Notes: a model not told the origin generated them from the sequence alone. A DNA stretch of 64,000 nt from an uncultured Clostridia bacterium (GCA_905235625.1 CAJOLX010000006.1:39003-103002), one strand, 5' to 3'. Counted from the stretch's first letter, positions 51,517 through 60,133 are shown. Numbers and translations: made by a program.

Positions 51517-54120
51517 ATGAAAAAGAAGATTTTGAAATCCGTTTCCATAGCGCTCGTTATTTCTTTGCTCATGAGCGTTTCGGCTTTTGCCACAAGCGGC
51601 AGAGTTGACCCCGGCATAATTTCGGAAACGGGAAAAACAGCCGAAAAAATCGAAAGCGAAGGAATCGTTCTTTTAAAGAACGAAGACGATTTTCTTCCGC
51701 TCGAAAACAAAAAGGTCAATATTTTCGGCGCGGGCTCCGTTTGCCCGTTTTTCGGCGGCGCGGGCTCCGGCGCGATCACCACCGACGACCCCGTAACGCT
51801 TTACGAGGCGTTTGAGGAAAGCGGCATTGAATATAACGCCGAGCTCAGAGCTCTCTATGAGAAGCACTGCCTTTCAAACGAGCTGCCCAAAACCGACAAC
51901 ACCGTAATAAACAATCTTCTCAACGTGATGCTCGCGAAGAACACGCTCGAGGAGATGAAGCCGAAATATTTAACGAACGAAGTGATTAAAAACGCCGTCG
52001 ATTTTTCCGACACGGCAATTATCGTGATCAGCCGCACGAGCGCGGAGGGCTCCGACCATTCCGCCAAAACCCTGAGCCTTTCGGACGATGAAAAAACGAT
52101 GGTCGAAAAGGTCGCCTCGGCTTTTGAAAACGTCGTTGTGCTTTTCAATATCGGCAATATAATGGAAATGGGCTGGCTCGACGAGTATGACAGCATCAAG
52201 GCGGCGGCGATTATCTGGATTCCGGGCGAATTCGGTATGTCCGCCGTGCCCGAGGTGATAACGGGCAAAGTCAATCCCTCCGGCAGGCTCACCGATACCG
52301 TTGCATACAGCGTTTATGACCATCCCTCGAGCGAATGCTTCGGCAGCCACGAATACGCAGGCGGCAAAAATTTCGTTGAATATTACGAGGGCATTTACGT
52401 AGGCTACAGATATTTTGAAACCTTTGCGAAAGATAAGGTTCAATATCCTTTCGGTTACGGGCTTTCATACACGGAATTTTCAAAAGAAGTGACAGCGACC
52501 GATTTCAATTCCGAGAATATTTCCGTTTCCGTAAGAGTTAAAAACGTCGGAAACAGAGCGGGCAAAGAAACCGTTCAGCTCTATTACGGCGCGCCTTACA
52601 CCGACGGCGGCATTGAAAAAAGCGCGATTTGCCTCGGCTCCTTTGCCAAAACGAAGCTGCTTGAGCCGGGCGAAAGCGAAACGCTGAAGATTTCGTTTAA
52701 AACGGACGATATGGCGTCTTACGATTACAAAACGAACGAGGCGTGGGTGCTCGAAAAGGGCGTTTATAAAATTTACGCCGCCGACAACGTGAGAGAGCAC
52801 TTTGCCGAATACGAATATACCGTGCCTCAGACCAAAATAATCAAAAACGACCCCGTCACCGGAGCCGAAATCAAAAATCTTTTTGAAGACGTTTACAGCG
52901 GATATACGATTTTGTCAAGGGAAGACCCCGAAGGCACATATCCCTCTTTGCGTTCGCTTAATAAAGACGACTATCTTATTGACGTTGACAAGCTCCCCGA
53001 GCCCGTGAAGGAAGGGGAGAAGCCGAAAATCGGCGTTAAATACGACAAAACGATCACTCTTCAAGACGTTGCGCAGGACGAATCGCTTTGGGACGCTTTT
53101 CTCGACCAGCTCACGCTCGACGAAATGACGATGCTCGTTATTGACGGCGGCTATGAAACTCACGGCGTTGAGCGGCTCGGCATTCCGCACACGATGGATA
53201 ACGACGGCCCGTCAAGCGTAAAGGGCAGAAACGGGCTCGTCTATAAAGACAGCGGCACCGCTTACCCCTGCGCCACCGCGATCGCCTGCACATGGAACAC
53301 CTCGCTCGCTTATGAAATGGGAGAGGGAGCGGGCAAAGAAGCGGCGGATATGGGCACGGATATCTGGTACGCCCCGGGAGCCAACATTCACCGAAACCCC
53401 ATGGGCGGCAGAAACTTTGAGTATTTTTCCGAAGACCCCGTTATATCGGGAATTATGGCGAGTGAAATAATAAAGGGAGCAAGCTCCGAGGGGCTCGTCA
53501 CCACCATGAAGCATTTTGCTTTAAACGACCAGGAGTCACACAGAAACGGGCTTTTCACCTGGTGCGACGAGCAGGCGATGCGCGAAATTTATTTAAAAGC
53601 GTTTGAAATTCCCGTAAAGCAGGCAAATCCCAAGGGGATAATGTCCGCTTACAATCGCCTGGGCATAAAGTGGTGCGGCTCAAGCTCCGCCCTGCTTAAA
53701 GACCTTCTCAGAAAGGAATGGGGCTTTGAAGGCTTCGTCGTTTCGGATTATTCCTCGAATTTCACCGGCAGCGGATATATGAGCCCCGTGCTTGCGGTTT
53801 ATAACGGCAACGACACCATTCTCACCGGCGTTTGGTCGCTCCAGGCTCTGCAGCATAAAGCGGCGGTTAAGTCCGCTTACGCGAGAGACCCGATAGGATT
53901 CGGCAGCGCTCTGCGCGAGGCGTGCAAAAATCTCTGCATTGCGAAAATGTCAACAAAGGCGTTCACAATGCCCGAGAAAACTTACGATTCCTCTCTCATC
54001 GGCTCGCTCGAAACCTTTGACGAATGGAATTTTGAATTTCCCTATTCATTCTCATTCCTGAGATTTGCGCTCAATAACTTCACAAACGTGATTATTTACG
54101 CTTTCAGATTTATTCTTTAA
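51517..54120 (+). CDS. Secreted glycoside hydrolase family 3 beta-glucosidase-like enzyme with permuted domain order
   Basis: An 867-residue protein. Residues 1-26 are a signal peptide. The domain order is inverted: first the alpha/beta sandwich normally found second (about 45-290; VNIFGAGSVCPFFGGAGSG, FGYGLSYTEF ends this block), then an FN3-like domain (about 320-430), then the GH3 TIM barrel (about 510-760). The barrel has MDNDGPSSVKGR, KHFALNDQESHR and the catalytic Asp in GFEGFVVSDYSS. The last 25 residues are hydrophobic (FALNNFTNVIIYAFRFIL), possibly an anchor. Such permutation is known in Ruminococcus and Butyrivibrio beta-glucosidases. Substrate not predictable. Confidence 0.9.
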   Translation: MKKKILKSVSIALVISLLMSVSAFATSGRVDPGIISETGKTAEKIESEGIVLLKNEDDFLPLENKKVNIFGAGSVCPFFGGAGSGAITTDDPVTLYEAFEESGIEYNAELRALYEKHCLSNELPKTDNTVINNLLNVMLAKNTLEEMKPKYLTNEVIKNAVDFSDTAIIVISRTSAEGSDHSAKTLSLSDDEKTMVEKVASAFENVVVLFNIGNIMEMGWLDEYDSIKAAAIIWIPGEFGMSAVPEVITGKVNPSGRLTDTVAYSVYDHPSSECFGSHEYAGGKNFVEYYEGIYVGYRYFETFAKDKVQYPFGYGLSYTEFSKEVTATDFNSENISVSVRVKNVGNRAGKETVQLYYGAPYTDGGIEKSAICLGSFAKTKLLEPGESETLKISFKTDDMASYDYKTNEAWVLEKGVYKIYAADNVREHFAEYEYTVPQTKIIKNDPVTGAEIKNLFEDVYSGYTILSREDPEGTYPSLRSLNKDDYLIDVDKLPEPVKEGEKPKIGVKYDKTITLQDVAQDESLWDAFLDQLTLDEMTMLVIDGGYETHGVERLGIPHTMDNDGPSSVKGRNGLVYKDSGTAYPCATAIACTWNTSLAYEMGEGAGKEAADMGTDIWYAPGANIHRNPMGGRNFEYFSEDPVISGIMASEIIKGASSEGLVTTMKHFALNDQESHRNGLFTWCDEQAMREIYLKAFEIPVKQANPKGIMSAYNRLGIKWCGSSSALLKDLLRKEWGFEGFVVSDYSSNFTGSGYMSPVLAVYNGNDTILTGVWSLQALQHKAAVKSAYARDPIGFGSALREACKNLCIAKMSTKAFTMPEKTYDSSLIGSLETFDEWNFEFPYSFSFLRFALNNFTNVIIYAFRFIL

Positions 54121-54121
54121 T

Positions 54122-54320
54122 GAATTTCCCCGCGGGGAAATTCAATTCACGGAGCGAAGCGAGAAATCATGGCGACAGCCAATTCATGACGGCATCGCCG
54201 TCAATTCATTCCGAATTAAATCAGTTTAGTACCAGCAAGGGCTTTCGTATTAAGATGAAGACGCCATTTTCTCCGTCCGTAGACAGTGCTGTTGCACGGC
54301 AAGGACGGAAAAATGGCGAA
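54122..54320. repeat. Hairpin-rich intergenic repeat element
   Basis: This fills most of the 344-base gap after the GH3 gene. It begins with a perfect 22-base palindrome (arms GAATTTCCCCG). Next come small hairpins TGGC-GACA-GCCA and TGACGGC-ATC-GCCGTCA, separated by AATTCA spacers. It ends with a 16-bp stem (54262-54278 with 54303-54318, arms CGCCATTTT and TCCGTCC, single bulged C). It looks like a dispersed non-coding repeat or miniature element of gut Clostridia. No second copy was found in this window. Confidence 0.65.
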
Positions 54321-54369
54321 AAGCAAAAAAATATAAATTAGTGAGCATATAGATTTCGGAGAACAGAAA

Positions 54370-54408
54370 AGCAAGGTGCGAGGTATAATTTTCGCACCTT
54401 GCTGTTTT
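54370..54408. terminator. Terminator hairpin between convergent genes
   Basis: A perfect 12-bp stem AGCAAGGTGCGA/TCGCACCTTGCT, 10-base loop, then GTTTTTA on the plus strand; on the minus strand TTTTC follows. It can serve both the GH3 gene and the minus-strand phosphoesterase. Confidence 0.75.
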
Positions 54409-54464
54409 TATCAATAAAATTTTTTGCTTTGCTCTTCGCTTAATACGGAAGTCCCAATTACGCC

Positions 54465-55553
54465 TCACTCACTGTATCTGTGATGTATGGGATCATATTC
54501 TCCGTCTTCATTTATTTCAAATAACGTATATCCCTGCAGCCAGTCTTTTTCCGGATAGCCGAATTTGCTCTCGGTCGTATAAGCGCCGTAGCCCGAGCTT
54601 TGAAGATAGCTGAGGTAAATTCCTTCATATTCGAGGGCGAAATCGTTGACGTGGTCGTGCCCGAAAAACACCTTGTCCGTTGAGCCTTTTTCGATTATCG
54701 CGTCAAACATACCGGAGTCAAAGCCCGACGCGCAAACGTTTTCGAGCTTAACGCCGTAAAGGAATTCTTCGCTTTCTGCCGCCGTTTTCATCTGCGGCAG
54801 GGGAATATGCATAATTACCGTTGAAGGCTTTTTGCCGTATTCGCCGCCGATTTTGTCGATAACGCTTCGATACCATTCAACCTGCGAGGTTTTCACGCCG
54901 TCGTAAGGCGTTTCGTTCGGGTCTATGCCGTATTCGGCTTTAAGCTCTTCGCTCATATCCGAGCCCGTGTCCATCATAACAAACGTGTGGCGCAGGGAGT
55001 CGTCCGCGTTAAGCACGTTCACATAGTAGTTGCCGTTGCCCCATACGCCCTCGGCGCCTTTTTTCATAAGGCAGTGCGGGTAGGAGGAAAAGATTTCGGT
55101 CATTTCCTCTCTCGATACGGAGCCGGTCGTGTCGCCCTCGTGATTGCCGAGCACGGGAGCCCAGTAAACTCCGAGCTGCTCAAAAATTTCAGCTAACTGA
55201 CGGGTGCGCTTTTTGTTGAATATTGACGTAACGTTGTCGCCGCCGAGTATCACAAGGTCGGGCTTTTTATCTATTATCGCGTTTGTAAAATTGCCGAGAG
55301 TCACGTTTGAGGTTTTGTTTTTGCCGTTAAGGTGCATATCCGTGAAAGAGATCACCTTAAAGTCGCGGCTTGAGGCGAGCTTCAGAGTTACTCCGTCTTC
55401 CTCTTCGGCGACAAGCTCGATTTCGCTGCCGATTTCCGGCAGGCTCTTTATGTTGTAGCTGAGAGGATGCGGCAGGAGCGCCGCCGTTACGCAGCCGCCG
55501 ATTATGATAACGGAAAGAAGAACGCAGAGAATGATTTTCACTGATTTTTTCAT
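54465..55553 (-). CDS. Exported metallophosphoesterase
   Basis: A 362-residue calcineurin-like phosphoesterase. Residues 6-27 are a hydrophobic signal or anchor. Metal-ligand motifs: FTDMHLNGKN, LGGDNVTS, VLGNHEGDT, MHIPLP and FGHDHVNDF. It belongs to the purple acid phosphatase-like group, distinct from the 41401 gene, which lacks an exported N-terminus. It begins 3 bases after the GH31 gene, so it is the third gene of the transporter-GH31 operon. It probably frees phosphate or processes phosphorylated glycans outside the membrane (inference). Confidence 0.87.
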   Translation of the reverse strand: MKKSVKIILCVLLSVIIIGGCVTAALLPHPLSYNIKSLPEIGSEIELVAEEEDGVTLKLASSRDFKVISFTDMHLNGKNKTSNVTLGNFTNAIIDKKPDLVILGGDNVTSIFNKKRTRQLAEIFEQLGVYWAPVLGNHEGDTTGSVSREEMTEIFSSYPHCLMKKGAEGVWGNGNYYVNVLNADDSLRHTFVMMDTGSDMSEELKAEYGIDPNETPYDGVKTSQVEWYRSVIDKIGGEYGKKPSTVIMHIPLPQMKTAAESEEFLYGVKLENVCASGFDSGMFDAIIEKGSTDKVFFGHDHVNDFALEYEGIYLSYLQSSGYGAYTTESKFGYPEKDWLQGYTLFEINEDGEYDPIHHRYSE

Positions 55554-55556
55554 ATT

Positions 55557-57545
55557 TTAACCTCCCGCTGACAATTCGTTTATTTCGTTTATATACGGCT
55601 TTGCGCTCTCAAGGCATGGGATGAGCTTATCGGATTCGGCGCCCTCGAGGCGAAAAACGGGAATTGAGCCGAGCGGAACCTTTAAGGTTACGATTTCGCG
55701 CGGGCCTTCAATTTTTTCGCCCGTGAATATCTGAATCCAGCGCCCTTTGGGCAGATAAACGCTCCTGTGATTTTTTCTTTTAATAACGGGAGCGACGAGC
55801 AGACCGCAGCCGAGCATATATTCGTCGTGCGTTCTCATGCAGCGCCTGTCTTCGCAGTCATAAAGGAACAGATGGCGCATGAGCGGCATGCCCGTTTCGC
55901 ACGCAACCTTTGCCTGCTCGGTGAGATAGGGACGAAGACTTTCGTGAAGAAGAGAATAGGCGCGGTAGAGCGCTTTCGTTTTGTCGTCAAAATCATAAGG
56001 GCGCTTAACTCTGCCGTGAGTCTGAATTGTCGGCGAAAAGGCGGTGAATTCAAGGCCTCTTATAAAAACTTTGTCTTCATGCCGCCTGTCGTAAGCGCTG
56101 AAGGACGGCTGATAGCCCGCCATATCCCACGTGACGAACGGCACGCCCGAGAGACCGAGCGAGAGAGCGCCGTTTATGACCGGGCGGAAGAAAAAGAATT
56201 CTCTTCTCTGATCGCCTTCCCATACAAACGGGTATCTCTGCGCTCCTATGCCGCCTCCGCGCGAAAGATTGAGCCCGCCGTCCGGGCGTTCGCTGAAGTG
56301 CTTTAGCTGCATGACATTATAAAGAGTAGGGTACCAGTGATGAGCCGCCATCGGGTCTCTTCCGTCGGCAAACTTTAAGTCGGGCCTGTCGGGAAACTGC
56401 TCGCAAAAGTCTATCTTCGCGCCGTCAACGCCTAAGTTTCTCACAAGCTCGTCCCAGAATTCATACCATTTTTCGCGGCTGCGTTCGCTCGTAACGTCAA
56501 CGCAGCGCATCTTTTTGCGGCTGCTGTTGTCAAGCTTGTTGTAAGACATAGTTTCGCCGAGATACGTTCCCTCGGAGGACGAAACGGCGTATGAATCGTC
56601 AAGCCCGAAAAGCTCCTCGCTGTTTGCGGGGAACCTGCCGCAGGGCTCGTAAACCATCACGTGCTTGCCCATTGAGTGCATTTTTTCGCTTATCTCTTTG
56701 AGCTCGGCGCGCCTTTCCGTTTTAAATGCCCTGAAGCCCTCAAGAATGACCGCTTCAAACGGGAATCCGTTTTCGTTCATGGCGTCTGCCATTGCGAAAA
56801 CTCCCTCTTTCGTTTCAAACTCCGGATGATAGCGGCAAACGAGAGTGCCGAAAGCCCATTCGGGCGGCATCGGAGCAAAGCCCGTCAGCGAAGAATAGTT
56901 TTTGAGTATTTCGCCGGGCGTGTCCGCCGAAAAGACATATAAATCGACAGGCGCGTAATATTGAGTTATCTTTATTTCGTTTTTTGAAGAGCGGCACGTG
57001 TCAAATTCCGAGCGCTCGTAGCGGTTCATAAACACGGCGCTGCAGTTTGACGAGAGCAAAAACGGTATGGGAATGTAGCTGTTGCCCTTTGTGCGGCACC
57101 AGCGGTCTATGGCGTAAATTTTAACGCTTTTGCCTCTTCGCTCAACGCTGTCAAAGCGTTCTCCCGTGCCGTAAAAATGCTCGCCGCGGTCCGCTTTAAG
57201 AGTGACTGCGGATTTGCCGCCCTCCGTTTTTACGCTCGTTATCCGCCTTTTAAGCGCGCCGTGACAGTTATAGAATGAAACGGTCTTTCCGTCGAATTCC
57301 GCGCGGCTGCCGTCGGCGGATACAGCCGAAAATCCGCTTTCGGTTTCTTCATATTTTACGGGCAGAATACCGCCCGGCTCTTCTTCGCCGAGGTCGCGGG
57401 CAAGCGTTTGAGCGGCGCCGTCGTTTTTGAGAGAATTGCCTTTAGCCGAGCGCAGGCGCCATACTCCGGGCATAACGGAATTGAGCAGCATTTCTTCGCC
57501 GCAGAAACGGAAGAAAACGTCGGCTTTATCAGCTTTCGCTTCCAT
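55557..57545 (-). CDS. Glycoside hydrolase family 31 (alpha-glucosidase/xylosidase-like)
   Basis: A 662-residue GH31 enzyme without a signal peptide, so it acts on imported sugars. The N-terminal beta-sandwich (1-215) has YGTGERFD. The barrel contains the probable nucleophile Asp in GVDGAKIDFCEQF (about 377) and the acid-containing region VTWDMAGYQPS. LSRGGGIGAQRYPFVWEGDQ is typical. The sequence is closer to the alpha-xylosidase/sulfoquinovosidase-like branches than to WxDMNE alpha-glucosidases, so the sugar is uncertain. The start overlaps the transporter gene end by 17 bases. Confidence 0.9.
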   Translation of the reverse strand: MEAKADKADVFFRFCGEEMLLNSVMPGVWRLRSAKGNSLKNDGAAQTLARDLGEEEPGGILPVKYEETESGFSAVSADGSRAEFDGKTVSFYNCHGALKRRITSVKTEGGKSAVTLKADRGEHFYGTGERFDSVERRGKSVKIYAIDRWCRTKGNSYIPIPFLLSSNCSAVFMNRYERSEFDTCRSSKNEIKITQYYAPVDLYVFSADTPGEILKNYSSLTGFAPMPPEWAFGTLVCRYHPEFETKEGVFAMADAMNENGFPFEAVILEGFRAFKTERRAELKEISEKMHSMGKHVMVYEPCGRFPANSEELFGLDDSYAVSSSEGTYLGETMSYNKLDNSSRKKMRCVDVTSERSREKWYEFWDELVRNLGVDGAKIDFCEQFPDRPDLKFADGRDPMAAHHWYPTLYNVMQLKHFSERPDGGLNLSRGGGIGAQRYPFVWEGDQRREFFFFRPVINGALSLGLSGVPFVTWDMAGYQPSFSAYDRRHEDKVFIRGLEFTAFSPTIQTHGRVKRPYDFDDKTKALYRAYSLLHESLRPYLTEQAKVACETGMPLMRHLFLYDCEDRRCMRTHDEYMLGCGLLVAPVIKRKNHRSVYLPKGRWIQIFTGEKIEGPREIVTLKVPLGSIPVFRLEGAESDKLIPCLESAKPYINEINELSAGG

Positions 57546-59055
57546 TTGTCAGTTCCTCCCCGATGAGCTCGAGCTCTGCTCTTTTCTTTCTCATGTCGAG
57601 CAGCTCGGCGTAAATCTCGTCTTTTCTCTTGCCGTGGTAATTGTCAAGCAAAAACGTAAGCGCGGGCAGAAGATTGCCTATGAGGCCGCAAAGAGAAGCC
57701 GCGCGGTAAATGCCGGTGATGGTGGAGGCGCTTTGCACGGGCTTTGAGCCTTTGAGCTCGTTCGATTGGTATTTTATGAGCGAAAACAGGCCGTTATAAA
57801 GGTTCGTTTTAAGCAGAGAATTGAATTTGCCCACTATATTTTGAGTGGCGCTGAGCAGGCCGTCACTGTGAATTGGCAAGCCGTATCGCTTTTCGGAATA
57901 CCACTCCATATAGTCGGTAGAATCTGCGGTGATGATGTTTCTCGCCGCTCCCTGCGCTGCGTTCGGCATGCCTGCAAGGGCGATGCAGCTGCCGATAATT
58001 ATCTTTTTGCGCCTTATGGAGTCAACGCTGAAATTAACGTTAAACAGCGAAAGTATCGCATAGAAAAACGCGGTGTATGAATATCCTCCCGCCATTATCG
58101 TCCTCGCGGAGAAGGTGCGCCCGAGGAAAGGAACTGCCATAAGCCCCGCGTAAGACAGCGCTCCGCTCACGCCGCCCACGATAGTTTGCATTTCGTAGGC
58201 GTCAAGAGTGTCGTCATAAAGATAGGGCAAAAGCTTATAGGTTATCTGCCTTATGGTTTCAAAAACGGTCGCAAGCTGAAGCACGACGAACGGGCGGTTA
58301 TGCAGTATCGCGGCAAGATTGCGGCGGTCAAAGCGGACCTTTTCTACGGGCTCGTCGGCTTTTTCATTCCCCTGATAAAACGCCGCTCTCTCGGCGATTG
58401 TTAAGTAAGGAGCGTACATTACCGCAACGCCGATAATGCAAAAGACGAGCGCGATAAAGAAATAAGTCCATTTTTGCCTTTCGGCGTCGTCCGTCATGCC
58501 CACAAATATCGGTATGATTCCGCCGGGCGCCATTGAGCCGAGAGTGGAGGCGATGGATTCAAAGGTAAAAAACTTCTTTCTGTCTGCCGGATTGGTAACC
58601 ATCTTGAGACCGAGGGCTTTGAGCGCAATGTCATAGAAGGTGTCAACGACTGAAAATACGACGCTCAGAAACAAAGTCCATATAAAATTGTAAAGAGCGT
58701 TGCCCGTCGGCACAACAAACAGCAGCATTGACGAAATCGCAAACGGCAGGGGAGTGATTAAAAGCGCCGTTCTCAGGTGGCTGCGCTTGCCTTTGGCGGG
58801 TATGTCGTAAAGAGCGCCCGCAACAGGCGGCACGAAAAAGCCGAGCACTGTGCTGATATTGCCCTTTATGACCATCATCCTGTTGCCGATGCCCATGAAG
58901 TTGCGTTCGAATTTGTCCGAAAAAGTGTCGGTGCTGTCTTGCCCCATGGCGTTTCCGAATACACCTCCGGCATAACCGAGCTGTTCCTTTATGGAAACGG
59001 ACTCGTTGTCAAGGTAGGTGCGCCTCAAGGCAACAAGCTTGTTTTTAGCTGACAT
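57529..59055 (-). CDS. GPH-family (MFS) sugar:cation symporter
   Basis: A 508-residue membrane protein with about twelve helices, of the glycoside-pentoside-hexuronide family (YAGGVFGNAMGQDS, DTFYDIALKALG, the loop after helix 6 with YQGNEKADEPVEKV). It probably imports the oligosaccharide or glycoside that the coupled GH31 enzyme cleaves. It is the first gene of the three-gene operon transporter, GH31, phosphoesterase. Confidence 0.87.
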   Translation of the reverse strand: MSAKNKLVALRRTYLDNESVSIKEQLGYAGGVFGNAMGQDSTDTFSDKFERNFMGIGNRMMVIKGNISTVLGFFVPPVAGALYDIPAKGKRSHLRTALLITPLPFAISSMLLFVVPTGNALYNFIWTLFLSVVFSVVDTFYDIALKALGLKMVTNPADRKKFFTFESIASTLGSMAPGGIIPIFVGMTDDAERQKWTYFFIALVFCIIGVAVMYAPYLTIAERAAFYQGNEKADEPVEKVRFDRRNLAAILHNRPFVVLQLATVFETIRQITYKLLPYLYDDTLDAYEMQTIVGGVSGALSYAGLMAVPFLGRTFSARTIMAGGYSYTAFFYAILSLFNVNFSVDSIRRKKIIIGSCIALAGMPNAAQGAARNIITADSTDYMEWYSEKRYGLPIHSDGLLSATQNIVGKFNSLLKTNLYNGLFSLIKYQSNELKGSKPVQSASTITGIYRAASLCGLIGNLLPALTFLLDNYHGKRKDEIYAELLDMRKKRAELELIGEELTNGSES

Positions 59056-59134
59056 TTTATCTTATCCTTTCATTTCAACGCTCCGAGGATTGCGGCTTTC
59101 GAAGCGCCGAATCAAGATATGCCGGGACAAATTA

Positions 59135-59163
59135 ACTATATCAAAAGCGGTAAAAAATGTAAA
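59135..59163 (-). promoter_or_regulatory. Promoter of the GPH-GH31 operon
   Basis: On the minus strand TTTACA and TATAGT are separated by 17 bases, about 80 bases before the transporter start. The leader shows no obvious operator. Confidence 0.6.
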
Positions 59164-59231
59164 GGTAAAAAAACAATAAAGATTTTGGTCAAAAACACCA
59201 TTTTCAGCGAAAAGAAGAGCAAAAATAAAGC

Positions 59232-59260
59232 TTGATTTTTTTGCGGCGCTGTAATATAAT
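59232..59260 (+). promoter_or_regulatory. Promoter of tRNA-Pro
   Basis: TTGATT (59232-59237) and TATAAT (59255-59260), 17-base spacer. The tRNA begins 43 bases beyond the -10. Confidence 0.65.
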
Positions 59261-59303
59261 GACATAGGCTTTCGGCGTATGCCGTAAGCCGGTGAATAAA
59301 ATT

Positions 59304-59379
59304 CGGGGTGTAGCGCAGATGGTAGCGCGCTTGGTTCGGGACCAAGAGGCCGTGGGTTCAAATCCCGCCACTCCGACCA
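59304..59379 (+). tRNA. tRNA-Pro (anticodon CGG)
   Basis: A 76-base cloverleaf: acceptor CGGGGTG/CACTCCG (one G-T pair), D-arm TAGCGCAGATGGTAGCG, anticodon stem CTTGG/CCAAG with loop TTCGGGA (anticodon CGG), T-arm GGGTTCAAATCCC, discriminator A and encoded CCA. Its 3' end is copied twice downstream and its T-arm once in inverse orientation (see repeats). Confidence 0.95.
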
Positions 59380-59387
59380 AGAAAAAA

Positions 59388-59413
59388 CCGACACTTAATG
59401 TGTCGGCTTTTTC
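59388..59413 (+). terminator. Terminator of tRNA-Pro
   Basis: A perfect 7-bp stem CCGACAC/GTGTCGG with a 5-base loop, then CTTTTTCTTT. Confidence 0.8.
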
Positions 59414-59427
59414 TTTACCCGAAATAC

Positions 59428-59449
59428 GGATTTGACACCCACGGCCTCT
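59428..59449 (-). repeat. Inverted copy of the tRNA-Pro T-arm region
   Basis: Read on the minus strand this gives AGAGGCCGTGGGT-G-TCAAATCC, identical to tRNA-Pro 59345-59365 except for one inserted G. The two copies could pair across the tRNA 3' end and terminator. Confidence 0.75.
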
Positions 59450-59459
59450 GACAAATACG

Positions 59460-59498
59460 GGGTCCCCGAAAAGTCGCAGACTTTTTGGGGAAAGGAGG
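59460..59498. repeat. Hairpin in the tRNA-Pro downstream repeat
   Basis: CCCCGAAAAGTC pairs with GACTTTTTGGGG (one G-T pair, 3-base loop GCA) in an otherwise non-coding stretch with GGAGGAGCAGCGGAGCGAG. Probably part of the same repeat family as the tandem copies to the right. Confidence 0.55.
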
Positions 59499-59550
59499 AG
59501 CAGCGGAGCGAGTGAGTTTTCGCGCGGACAAGCTTTTGATAGGCGCGGAA

Positions 59551-59811
59551 ACGAGCGATACGAAGCTTGCGACGACCCGCCACTCCGACCAGAAAAATCC
59601 GTCCGAGAGGACGGATTTTTCAGTTATATTCGCCTGCGGCGAGTTATATTGCGCTGCAGTTATTCGGCTTTACGCCGAGTGATATTGCGCTGCGCGCAGT
59701 TTACGGCGGATATAATATCGCTTTTCGCGTCAGCGAAAAATATCGCGTTTGCCGAAAGGCAAACATATCGCATCGAGTGAAAGCGAGATATATCACTTTT
59801 TTTGCGCGTAA
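59551..59811 (+). repeat. Tandem repeat copy 1 with tRNA-Pro 3' end
   Basis: A 261-base unit: ACGAGCGATACGAAGCTTGC, then a 16-base copy of the tRNA-Pro 3' end (59576-59591, CCCGCCACTCCGACCA), a terminator-like hairpin (AAAATCCGTCC/GGACGGATTTT) and a string of small GC hairpins separated by TATAT (for example CGCCTGCGGCG, CGGCTTTACGCCG, TTTGCCGAAAGGCAAA). No gene is supported here. Confidence 0.8.
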
Positions 59812-60066
59812 ACGAGCGATACGAAGCTTGCGACGACGCGGTTCAAATCCCGCCACTCCGACCGGAAAAATCCGTCCTCTCGGACGGATTTTTCAGCTAT
59901 ATTCGCCTATGGCGAGTTATATTGCGCTGCAGTTATATTCGGCTTTACGCCGAGTGATATTGCGCTGCGCGCAGTTTACGGCGGATATAATATCGCTTTT
60001 CGCGTCAGCGGAAAATATCACGTTTGCCGCAAGGCAAACATATCACATCGAGTGAAAGCGAGATAT
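59812..60066 (+). repeat. Tandem repeat copy 2 with longer tRNA-Pro 3' end
   Basis: A near-identical second copy at a 261-base period. Its tRNA-like part is longer: 24 bases of the tRNA-Pro 3' end at 59840-59863 (GGTTCAAATCC, CGCCACTCCGACC). The terminator-like hairpin follows with loop TCTC in place of GAGA. The hairpin string is repeated with a few changes. The repeat stops at about 60066, where unrelated sequence begins. Confidence 0.8.
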
Positions 60067-60133
60067 AGGGCAACGTGTTATAAGCCGACAAGACTGATGC
60101 CGGGTAAGGATTCTTTTTCTATATCAACGGCAG

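Noticed and set aside
54120-54341. A 73-codon plus-strand frame rich in Ser, Asn and Lys
   Set aside because: It lies wholly on the palindromes and hairpins of the repeat element, with no ribosome site; its length comes from repeat composition.
59062-59394. Minus-strand frame beginning MSVFSWSEWRDLNPRPLGPEP
   Set aside because: This is the classic antisense translation of a tRNA gene (here tRNA-Pro) and has no promoter or ribosome site.
59485-60055. Plus-strand frames through the tandem repeats
   Set aside because: They follow repeat units with tRNA fragments and hairpins; amino acid content is low-complexity and repeats with the DNA.
59551-60066. CRISPR array
   Set aside because: The repeats are 261 bases, nearly identical throughout, with no unique spacers and no cas genes nearby.
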